From: Nemopilema nomurai | Taxonomy: Eukaryota > Cnidaria > Scyphozoa > Rhizostomeae > Rhizostomatidae | DNA length: 64,000 nt | NCBI GenBank assembly: GCA_003864495.1 | Contig: ML133420.1 | Span: 3,435,852 to 3,499,851 of the forward strand | Direction of reading: 5' to 3' | Shown: positions 54,701 through 64,000 of the stretch, piece by piece | How positions within the stretch are numbered: the first letter of the stretch is position 1 | Layout: every line of letters begins with the position of its first letter | The notes under the pieces: model-generated | What the model was told of the DNA's origin: nothing | Database searches by the model: none | The model's input: only the letters and a program-made list of their open reading frames with translations | Program-made: the position numbers and the translations under genes

Positions 54701-57384
54701 TTGACTTTCAGAGACGTTGCTACATGTCAACTGAAAGACATATATGCCGAAGAACGATTTGTTGAAGGATTGGGAAAATGCTTTTCACTAGATTTAACAA
54801 AACTACAATGAATTAGAATAGCATTACCGTCTTTTAACTGGTCCAGCTGTTTTCGTAAATCTTTAATTTTTTCTTGATACATTCTAAACACGGAAGGGGC
54901 AAAGCTGTTAAGCAAAAATTTAATCCAGCTCCGCAGAGGAAGCGTGATGCGACTTGTCGCTGAAGATACAATAATCCTGTCTATAGTCGAGACTGCCACA
55001 TAGCTAATCTCGCAGCATAGACTGCTCTAATACTTCCTCTCATTTCTCTCATTAAAAAACAATATTGGATTTCAAAACCAAATTTTGAAATTGAAATGAT
55101 GACGTGAGTTGTGGGAAGTATGGCACAGAGCGAAGATTCACGTAAGCCACAACAAGGTAGGCCGAAAAATGATTTATCATTTCAATGTCTTTTCACAAGA
55201 TCAAAGTCAATCTTTCCGTTATCAATAAAGAGATTGTTGAAATTTTTGAAATGGCTGTCTATTATTCCAAGAAAATTCGAACTATTTGTGAAATTCACAT
55301 CACTGCATGTGAAGATATTGGCAACCGCTGCCAACATAAAATAGGTTGATCTCAAAGAACTGAAGATGGAAAAAATTGCTTACTGCTCTTTCATTTCCGT
55401 GAACTCTTCCTCCATGGTCACCATGTCCGTTTCACTTGCATCTTCAGTATCTGCAAAGGAGGCCCACAACCTTATTTTCATGCTCGAGTCATATTGAAAC
55501 TTTTGTCTTGAAATAGCAAATAATATATTTGATATCTTGAAACCAAGGTTCTTGTTCGCAAATTCAAAAAAGCTGAGCTACTACACAAACTAAAAAATAT
55601 AAAAAAGCTTGTTGAACTTCATAGTGAGAATTTGCTGTTGAAAAAAATTTTCTTTATGTCTCCAATAAGCGTTCAGGCACTTAATTTACTTTTGAGACTC
55701 TATGGTGGGTGCCTATTTGAGGGTGTGCTTAATTGAGGGGGTGCTTAATAAAAAAAAATCAGATTTGGAAGTAATTTAGAAAAGTAAATATGTTTTTAAG
55801 TAAAGCATTTCTTTCTATCTTTCTCAATAATGATTTCATATATTTATTTCCATATCACCCTCCTCGTCTTCATCGATAGAAAACTCCAAGAAAAGAAAAA
55901 TATCATTGACACAATGATACATGCAGCATCATTGAAAAGTCTCTATGTTATTATGATGAAAAGAAAAAATGAGAATGAAAATTTAACATGCTGTTTTGTT
56001 CATTCAATCTTTCATGTTGAATTACTTTCCAATTATTTGTTCATTGAAAATTGGAACAAGCACCCGTTTCTCAAGGTTGAAGGATGGGCAAGCTTATTTG
56101 AGGGGTTAAAATCCAACGATGAGTGAGCTATATCTCTATAAAGACTTCAACAAACACATCAAAAGGTACTTTTTATGCAAGATGATTACATTATTTGGGA
56201 ACGATTGCCACATGTTTGTTTTTCTAAATGGGTGATAACCACCAGTTTAAAACTGAAATATTTGATGTACATGATGATTTATAGTGTCAAAAATGAGGAA
56301 ATGATGCTTTATCATAATAAGTGACTTGACTTTCATATTAGAGTCCCTTGATTTTTAGGAATGGACAAAGAGGAAACACGTTTGACCAGCTTATTGAAAA
56401 AAATAAATATGAGACTTGAAATCAATCAATTATACTTTGCAATATGCTCTTCCTTCCCCTTGCGGGAACACATGTTTTTGGAAAGGTGGTCAACAGCTAA
56501 CTGTGAACAGGTGGTCAAAATAATTTGGCAAGGGCTATGGCGTGGGTGATTGCCCATGTAAAATGAAAAGGTCTGATGGAACATAAAACTCAATACATAT
56601 ATTTTCTATTTACTTCTTACTCAATGTTTGGTGGGCAGCTTTGATAACAAATTTCTTTGGCATCAAATCTAATCTGGCAGCATTCAAGTTGTACTTTCAG
56701 TTATTATTATGATCTTTGTTTGATTGTCAATAATTATACAAAAATTGAGCTGAGAGTGAGATGAAATGATGTCAGGCTTGCATTTTCAAACTTTGTTATT
56801 TTCAAGTAAAAATAAAATTATGAAGTAATAAAAGAATCACAAATAATAAGAATCATTATATTTTATTAACTTATACATTAATAACTTGTTGTGTTAATAT
56901 AAATAAATCAGCACAAATAGAATTGTCTAGCGTCCGCAGCCACATGCGGGGGAATCTGCTTCTTGCTTGTCGAGTCGAGATTCTAGGGGAATCTCCCACG
57001 ACAAGCAGTGTCCATCTAGCAAGTCCCATTTCAATTTAATGAAATCATCATGTTATTACAGATGAACATGCTAAAAAGACTATAACAACTTCAATAAACG
57101 TGAACAGACTCGAATCGCAGCTGGGAAAACTATCTTTACTGAGCGATTCTTTCCAAAATCTATCTTCAAAGGACTTGAACATAAGAGGGAACTGGGAATG
57201 TCGAGAAAAGTTGTGTCCGGTAACCAAAGTTTGCACATAATAGTATAAATTCGTATCTAGTACCTTCATCGGAGTTATCTCCAGCGTCACCTGAATCCCG
57301 TTCGTTGTCAGAATCAAAGAAAATATCATCTCTTTCGTCGTACGAATGGTCGGAGCGATGAGAAAGGCCCTTCACGGTCGTCAT
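48743..57384 (-). CDS. SUDS3: Sin3 histone deacetylase corepressor subunit SDS3
   Basis: Fourteen coding exons in phase (minus strand): 57384-57264, 55450-55384, 54883-54828, 54156-54085, 53294-53275, 52773-52714, 52467-52371, 51860-51762, 51463-51378, 50027-49991, 49788-49701, 49557-49504, 49159-49129, 48859-48743. They total 1,005 nt and 334 residues (human about 328). Order of parts: an acidic N-terminus ending DTEDASETD; a long charged coiled coil (about 58-165, EMKEQMYQEK onward); the invariant TRKLRRRPNDP (about 174-184); the Sin3-interaction helix QLNYLLSEDAIVSDLKKL (about 199-216); and a C-terminal capped-Tudor-type domain (EEGKLYYEKKW to the end). In this family the protein scaffolds the nuclear Sin3/HDAC1 complex through the coiled coil and Sin3-binding helix. 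Exon 5 is a 20-nt microexon. The intron 51464-51761 is U12-type AT-AC. BRMS1-family paralogues were considered, but the Tudor-like tail and overall colinearity favour SUDS3. Confidence 0.95.
51464..51761 (-). other. U12-type AT-AC intron of SUDS3
   Basis: Transcript sense: the exon ends ...CCAATGGAG, then the intron begins ATATCCTTTT, the U12 donor consensus. Near the 3' end CCTTGAC (51474-51480) matches the U12 branch site, with its A 11 nt from the intron end. The intron ends AC just before TTCAGCTTAATTATC. Joining gives TNG-V-QLNYLL in frame, colinear with SDS3 proteins. No GT donor in the exon produces an in-frame join to the next exon. Confidence 0.9.
53403..53507. repeat. 15-bp minisatellite in a SUDS3 intron
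   Basis: Seven exact-length copies of CCGGCCCTTCTGTAA with minor variants, directly upstream (plus-strand sense right) of the 20-nt microexon region. Divisible by three, so it yields a spurious TGPSV repeat ORF. Confidence 0.95.
53975..54038. repeat. 16-bp tandem repeat in a SUDS3 intron
   Basis: Four copies of ATGGACAAGGGTGTCA (first copy GCCA) lie 46 bases from the exon 4 donor at 54085. Confidence 0.9.
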
Positions 57385-57567
57385 CTTGCAGTTTGAATTT
57401 TAAACTCTTCAACACACCAAGAGGGTGTTGTTGTTGGTGTCTTCTTGCAACAACCACATTTGAGAACGAGCGAAAACGAGGTTGCCATAAAGAGGAAGAG
57501 AAGGGAAGCGGTAAGGCCTAGTGGCGAAAGAGGATAGGCAGATTTGTTGAAGACAATTGTACTGAAA
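57385..57567. promoter_or_regulatory. Shared divergent promoter region of SUDS3 and VPS29
   Basis: The two start codons are 183 bases apart and transcribed outward, implying a compact bidirectional promoter. No TATA element is evident. This is inferred from geometry; transcription starts are not visible in sequence. Confidence 0.7.
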
Positions 57568-60500
57568 ATGGTGGTAAGTGATCATTACCAAGTGTATTGG
57601 GTTTGAAGCAAATGAAATCTCTGCCTTTGAGTTTATTTATACTGCGGATCGTTCAAAGTTACTATACCGTAGCAGTGCATAAATCCTCCGCCTAGCTTTG
57701 ATTCTAGCTAAATATTTTCTTTGGGCTATTCAAAATTTTAATTACTTTCTTATTCTAAGAGTCTGTGCGAATGTTCTGGGTATTGATTTAAGCTTATGCC
57801 ATGCAGCTGCCAAAATGTTTGATTTTTTTCTCTCCTCCAGCTTGTATTGGTTCTTGGTGATCTTCATATTCCTCATAGGAAAAGTGGGCTACCTCCAAAG
57901 TTCAAGAAACTTCTTGTATGTACCAATGCGTTTATGGATTATTTCGATAAATGCTTGGTGATAATTTAATGATAATGTGCATGGTATTAGGTACAGAACT
58001 TGAGATGTATAATAAGAATATTTAGAAAATAATCAAGTAAAAAGTAAATTATGAAAATATTTAAAATTCAGAACACAAAAGATGACTGTATTCTTCACAT
58101 AGAGTGCTGGAATTTTTAAGGAATAAATTCTAATTTGCAAACTGTTAATGATGTTGGTACTAATAGCAACAAATCTTGTATACAACTCTAGGCTTTACAC
58201 AGAAATTAACTTAAAAAATTCTAAATTCCAGGTTCCAGGTAAAATACAGCATGTTCTGTGCACAGGCAATCTATGCACAAAAGAATCATACGATTATATG
58301 AAGACCTTGGCCAGTGATGTTCACATTGTCAGAGGAGATTTTGATGAGGTGTGTTTAATTGACTTTCAATTAGAACCATTACCATGTTTCCACATATGAA
58401 TTTGACTGTTGTTTCACTTTTTCATAAATGCATTAGCTAGATAATCATTTAAACATAATTTACCATTATTTTGCATTTGATTTAAACATAGTCTGAAAAG
58501 TAGAGAGCTCCAAGCGATTTTATACACATTCTTAAACTTTATAGGTTCATAGATACAACTTTTAATGGTAAGAAAATTGAATGCTTTTAGTGGCCTGCTT
58601 AACTGGTTTATTTTTTGTTCTAGAATCTTTTGTATCCTGAGCAAAAAGTTGTAACTGTTGGGCAGTTCAAAATTGGCTTGTGTCATGGTCATCAAATAGT
58701 TCCTTGGGGAGATCCAGAGAGTTTGTCTATGGTATAATTAAAATTTGGTTATCTGCTAGTTTTTTCTTTTAAATTCTGTTTAATTTGGCTGTCATTCTCT
58801 TGTGATATGCCCATAGCACTCGCTAGAAGAATGAACTTTTTAAGTTCTTGGTCTGATTTTTTCGTTTTTGCTGGAGGACAAGCAGATCACTTTTTGATTT
58901 TCAGTTTTGCTCTGACTGCTTCTTACTGTCCTATAAACCCAATATTTGACAAAGAAAAATTATAATTTGTGATGAAAGTAATCTGAAAATGTAGTTAAAT
59001 TTTGCAATAGTGATGGGATATTCCAGAAAATATCAAGTGTTCTGCTTGAAAAACAAAGTATCAGTATAAGTAGTGAATCAATTCGTATTTTTAAGGTACC
59101 CTTTTCCTAGCTACTACCTTAATCTTGTTTGCTTTCTGGGAAATCTTTTCACTTGTTACTTTCCTCTGCCATCCATGCCTTTTTTCCCCTTGAAACTTTG
59201 CATGATATTGCTATGTGCATTCTTTACAGTTGCTATCAATTTTTTTAAATTGGAGCATTCAGTATGCCATCAACTCAAAGAATTCTGCTTTGTATTATTT
59301 TAAGAGCAATCAGTATATCCCCCTAGATGCTTCTGCTGTGTATTGAGAGCCTATTCTTGTTCCACAAAAATATTTTCTCAGGAGCACTGATTTCAGGGCT
59401 GGCAAATGAGATACATAAAGATATTTCTCACCATTGCAATATTTTTGCTCCGCTATGGTCATTAACAACTGATGAAACTGTCACTCAACTACGGAAATTC
59501 CAATTTTCTTTCTAGAGGGAATGATCTTAAGGGCTTGACTTTGCTTGTTAGCACATCCTAACACAAAATGATCTTAATGAAAAGTCACTTTAGTTTTGGC
59601 AAATTCGCCCTGAAATCCTAAATGCAATATGAAAGTTATCACCAGAAGGCTTGATTTGATGGATATTAAAGAACAACAGACAGAATTTCTGCCTTTGTCT
59701 GACCCACAAAATTAGCATAGGTCATTTTTGTCAAAATGAGTCATAGATGTTTTGCGATTTCTGCACAAATTTTCTTTCATACTATGCAGAATATAACGAA
59801 GAAGGAGTTGTGGTTTCTAGCCCTTAATTACTCCTAGGATAATCTGGCTGTTAGATAATTCTGCTTGATGAAAAGTAAAATTACACCTATATAATTCCTC
59901 CTTCGCATGCTACACTTGCCACACTTGATTTGAATCATTAGCCCCATAAATAAGAAACAGAAATCAGGTTTTCACATCAAATACCTCAACAGTGTTCAAA
60001 TATTTCCAACTCAATCTTTTAAGATCATTTCAGCATCATTATCATTGCTTTTCTCATTATTAAGAGTCATGAACCATCGATTTGTGGTTGTCTAGACAAA
60101 TTATTGTCAAATTAGCGATATTTTCCTCAAAGGCTCAAATATGTGGATATGTGGTCCTACAGAAACTTGTTTTTCAACATTTACAAAAGCTTTCCAGATT
60201 TGCGGCGCTAAAAGATTTTATCAATTTTGTATGCTGCAGATTTCTCCTTTTCTTTCTCTGATGTTTTTCCCCCTCAAGGTCCCATTTCTATTTTCTGAAA
60301 AAAGCAAAAAAATGAAATTCTCCACCTCCCACCATCAGTGTTATATAATGAAAGCTAGAAACCTGAAAGATCAATTAGCCACAGAGTTGTCCAATATTTA
60401 TTCAATTTCAAGCCTTTTTAAAGTCTTGATGCTTATTTCCACATTTGTGCTAAAGTATTATTGTATTTTTGAACTTCAGGTACAAAGACAACTAGATGTA

Positions 60501-61912
60501 GATATTCTTATCACCGGACAAACCCACAAGGTAAATCCCAATCGCCTAGCCAAGCATTTAGGACTGTTTCAGTGGTATCATCCCTACCCGTTGGGTTGAG
60601 ATCCACTCTTTGCCTTATTGATTCACACTCAGTGACAATCATCATCATATTAAAAAACCGATTGACATTGATAGTCTGATAAGTTTTCGCAATGGAAGAC
60701 TAACCGCTGTTTTTTGCTGGCAGCTGGAGGCCTACGAACACGAAGGCAAGTTCTACATCAACCCTGGTTCGGCCACTGGTGCTTACCACCCACTCGATAT
60801 GTGAGTATTGACCTGCTTCCATGCTTTGGAATTTCCCCAGAGTCCAGAATTAACACAGAGCGTTAGACGACTAGTTGAATGAGATTTTTTCTGTTCTAAA
60901 ACCAGAGTCAGCTTTTTTACCGCATTGCCTGTGAGGTGGGTTCGCTTTCGCTAAGTTGATGTGGCTTCTTTTGTTATTCAGATTTGTCTACCAGATGGAT
61001 ATTTCCATCACAGAGCTCGAAAACACCGTCTTCATAAGATGACGTCCAGTGCTTTGTCTCCATATGGTCTCACCCATACCTGAAATTTCTTTCTGTAGTT
61101 AGGGATCAGCAGTCTCATTTCCTGTTGACGCTTGAAACCTATAAATGTGTGCATGAATTTTTTTACAATTTTCGCGCTATCGCTATCCAATTAATGTGCT
61201 CTGTATCTTTTTTCTGCTCATCTCTCGTTACAAAACACAAAAGAAATGATCACTAGACATCATTACTTTGGTTTATCTTTTTGAAAATTTCCGCGTAGAC
61301 AGATAGTACATTTCCATAGTAATCCGATTGTAATGCGATAACAAAGTGACAAGTATCTGACAAATATCCAACGAAGCCCTGTCTAAATTGCCGTGACATA
61401 AAGAAAGGAACCTCTCGCTTTTATACAGGAAAACAACTTCGTCTAATATTGAGGAAAGATAAGGCGTTGAATGGCAGTCATGTAATCGCCTGTCTTGGAA
61501 CTGTTTCCTCGTGAGATTAATGAATTTTTAAGACTTTACCTCTAAGTTATGTTGTTATTTCTATTCATTGCTGCACTCTATAGGTATGGCGTTGGTACTT
61601 CCTTAAATTGCCAAAAATCGTCATGTAATCCCTCACTGGATCAAACAGTAACACGACTTGAAAATCGTTTAAGCTGTTCCCAAATGTGCCTCCCAGATTA
61701 TTAATTTTGTGTTCACATCCTCTTTCCATTTTCAAAATTACCCATTTGAATAACACCCTTTTCCGAGCACGTTTTCAAAACATTTTTTGCTTTTTAGGAG
61801 CATTGTTCCATCGTTTGTCCTCATGGACATTCAATCTACAACTGTAGTCACGTATGTCTATCAGCTTCGTGCGGATGACGTCAAGGTAGACAGGATCGAG
61901 TACAAGAAATGA
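57568..61912 (+). CDS. VPS29: Retromer subunit VPS29
   Basis: Seven coding exons in phase: 57568-57573, 57841-57915, 58232-58348, 58624-58731, 60480-60530, 60724-60800 and 61798-61912 (549 nt, 182 residues, the family length). Exon 1 carries only ATG GTG. The protein has a metallophosphoesterase fold: [11 protein letters not shown] at the N-terminus, then CTGNLC, VRGDFDE, CHGHQ, a GQTHK motif (residues 115-119), and NPGSATGAY with the C-terminal DRIEYKK. VPS29 binds VPS35 in the endosomal retromer and retriever sorting complexes and recruits regulators such as TBC1D5; its phosphatase activity is considered lost in animals. Here GHTHK of vertebrates is GQTHK, replacing one ancestral metal-ligand His. 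An alternative terminal exon may exist at 60982-61042. Confidence 0.97.
60982..61042 (+). other. Possible alternative terminal exon of VPS29
   Basis: A good acceptor (TTGTTATTCAG, ending 60981) follows exon 6 by 181 bases and opens a frame compatible with its phase. It reads 20 residues beginning FVYQMDIS and then TGA. This resembles in miniature the start of the real last exon (FVLMDIQS). It would yield a short C-terminus lacking the final beta-strands. Confidence 0.4.
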
Positions 61913-62490
61913 TATGCAGACGGTCTTCATCATAAATTGCAGCTAAATATTTGGAAACTTTCTTCTGGGAAAGATAGGAGTAATTGGTCTTTGTAGAATC
62001 GTCATCATTTGTATATTTGTTTAATTTCTATTTGCAATTATATCTGATTTTCAATTCCTTTGAAATCACATAAAAGCACTTAATTCTTGTATCTTTTGAT
62101 TGAAGTTTTTTGAAACTTTTCCTCAAGTTGGTATCATATGATAGCTGAAAGATCACTTATACTGGGTGTAATTGACTGAGATTTCCGAAAGTATTCACCT
62201 CAAGATACTGCAGATTGAGTTAACGTGAATTAGGAAATCCCAGACAAACCGCAAAGTGTAGACACTTTCATTTGCCTGCCTTAATTACAGAGTCAGATTC
62301 TGTCATCGTGATGTCAAGCCATTTGTAGCTTGGGTTCTACTTTTCTAGCAGAAGGAACCAGTTTTAAGAAAAGAAGTTTACACCATCTATTATTTTTAAA
62401 TGATAAGTTACAGAAGCAATTTAAAGTAATATTCTAACAAAAGAATATATTTTATGTTAACTAGCCCGCCAGCATCTGCTCTTTTAATAG

Positions 62491-62496
62491 AATAAA
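62491..62496 (+). terminator. Possible VPS29 polyadenylation signal
   Basis: AATAAA about 580 bases after the VPS29 stop codon; it lies beyond most of the 3' UTR and just before the convergent ShK-domain gene. Confidence 0.4.
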
Positions 62497-62612
62497 TCAG
62501 TATATACATCGTAAAGCGTTTTAAACATTTCGACTGCCTTCTAAGCATCTTTCGTTATGCGATAAAAGTTCCATATGTCATAACTTGGAAGTTGTGACAG
62601 TCTCTGTTGATA

Positions 62613-63882
62613 TCTAAAATGGAAAAGAAACATGGTCTTACGCAAAGATAAAGAAACAACATTTATTCTAAAGCCTAAGTCATAGTGTAGCTTCAAGTTA
62701 ACATTGATCGAATTTCTTTGTTCACAAATTCCATTGGGTCCTTTTAGACTATACAACATAATGAACTCAAGCATTTTTTTTCTTCTTAAGTTGAAAATGC
62801 TTTTATTGGTCTCTTAGTTTTAGGCATCATCCTGCTTTTACTGTTTCTTCGATGTTTTAAAGGAATGTTTTCTCGAAATTGCCGATCTGAATGTTCCATA
62901 CAATATTCGGAGCTAATGTTTTCAGATGGTCGTAGATTCATCTTTGTTATGCCTCACTTTATTTACACCCTTAATGGAACGATACAATGCCCAAGGTCGA
63001 CATACCAGCATGCTTTGCATGTCTTTTGGCAATGATCTCGCAACCACCGGCAATGCCCAAACTTTTTGACCTTTTTGCACAAGCTGGAGCCAAATCTGTC
63101 TTTGCAGCCTGCGGGAGGAAAGATTCGCTCTCAAAATTAGGACTTAAATTATTATCTAACCTTACATTTTCTTAAACTCAAATTATTGTGATTGGATAAA
63201 TGACCGGCGATTTTTTATTTGACAGTGGAGGGGGGAGGCAAAATGTGGAGATCATAAAGGGTTTAGTAAAGGCAGCAAACCCTAAAAAATTGAAGTCTCG
63301 TGATCTAGACTCTTCTAAGCAAAATGAATTACAGAATATTTGACCTTCTTTCTTTCTATATACAAGGTTCTTTCTGTTTGTTCCTACAAAGCCGATGTTG
63401 CCAGTCCTGTCAATTTGCAAACCTACGTTGCCCTTTGCCTTCACACCGAAACTTCACAGTTAAAAGGTAATTGAATTGCCACTTAACCAATGCAATAATG
63501 ATTGTCCCACCCACAAGGCACTCGCGCCCCGCACGAGCGATCTGCAACTGGCAGAAGCACGCTTACCACAAGGCACGTTGCATGTTTCAGGGCACTCTCT
63601 TCTGACTGTTGCCATGGTACACAGGCGTTGCCTAGCCACGCACCTGTCTGCGTCAACATCGCTGCATGCTACAAATGAAGACATTCGATACATAATTTCC
63701 GATTTGCGAGAGCACTCCGGTGCATTTGTGAGAAGTCTATGACGTTTGTGAGAAGTTAGACATTAATCGTGAAATCGAACCTGGGCAACCTGTGCCGTCT
63801 GGACCCTCTGCGATGGTTCTGTTGTCCCAGCAACACCCGAAAGGCGTGGAAATGATCTGGCATGGCACCTCGTCAATCTTAT
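62613..63882 (-). CDS. Secreted-type protein with two ShK (ShKT) domains and a GCC-motif domain, 3' part
   Basis: The 3' portion of a minus-strand gene that continues past the window edge. Exon 63882-63781 encodes a module with FGCCWDN...EGPDGTGCP, a cysteine motif seen in papilin-like extracellular proteins. Exon 63668-63567 encodes one six-cysteine ShKT domain beginning ACSD and ending ECPETCNVPC. Exon 63108-63006 encodes a second, beginning CKDRFGSSLC and ending CQKTCKAC. The first two exons are symmetrical phase 1-1 modules, the hallmark of exon shuffling. The next acceptor, at 62614-62616, completes a split TGA (TG at 63007-63006, A at 62613) directly after the last Cys of the second ShKT. 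ShKT domains occur in many cnidarian enzymes and matrix proteins as well as in toxins, so no toxin function is implied. The N-terminal part and any catalytic domain lie outside the window. Confidence 0.8.
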
Positions 63883-64000
63883 CTGAAACCGAAATGAAAT
63901 AACTAAACTGAAAAATGGAGTCTCGATGAAATGTCACTGAGATACTGTGAAATGAATTTAAGAAATTGGCTAGTCCAAAATCCTAGCGCAATATCAAAGC

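Overview
This is an animal nuclear DNA window, most likely from a cnidarian (probably an anthozoan). The protein-coding genes are split by many introns with GT-AG boundaries. They encode conserved metazoan proteins, and the right edge holds part of a secreted gene with ShK-type cysteine domains, which are especially abundant in cnidarians. The phylum is an inference from gene content and intron density; the coding calls come from reading the exons and checking that splice phases agree.

Layout, left to right. 1-1778: a 30-bp perfect foldback and otherwise no recognised gene. 1779-4100 (+): selenoprotein M (SELENOM), five exons, with an in-frame TGA read as selenocysteine and a candidate SECIS element in the 3' UTR. 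4688-5305: one copy of an interspersed repeat; a second copy lies at about 25.4-26.1 kb. 6279-27277 (-): PRPF8 (Prp8), the central U5 snRNP protein, complete in 37 coding exons (2,320 codons). 27566-42017 (+): EIF2B1 (eIF2B alpha), ten coding exons, divergent from PRPF8. Its 7.5-kb third intron holds an intronless antisense gene for a multi-pass membrane protein and a 16-bp minisatellite. 42-47 kb: a Harbinger-like MITE and a decayed non-LTR retrotransposon. 47196-48150 (+): a small two-exon bZIP factor whose intron carries a hAT-like MITE. 48743-57384 (-): SUDS3 (Sds3), 14 exons, 334 residues, with an AT-AC (U12-type) intron. 57568-61912 (+): VPS29, seven exons, divergent from SUDS3. 62613-63882 and beyond the window (-): the 3' part of the ShK-domain gene.

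The genes do not form a pathway. Two head-to-head pairs (PRPF8/EIF2B1 and SUDS3/VPS29) share intergenic gaps of under 300 bp and probably bidirectional promoters. The bZIP/SUDS3 and VPS29/ShK pairs are convergent. The most notable features are recoding and splicing: the UGA-Sec codon, the minor-spliceosome intron, a GC-AG intron inside PRPF8, and an overlapping upstream ORF at the start of EIF2B1. Several minisatellites sit in introns, and a few give misleading ORFs because their unit length is a multiple of three or multiplies up to one.
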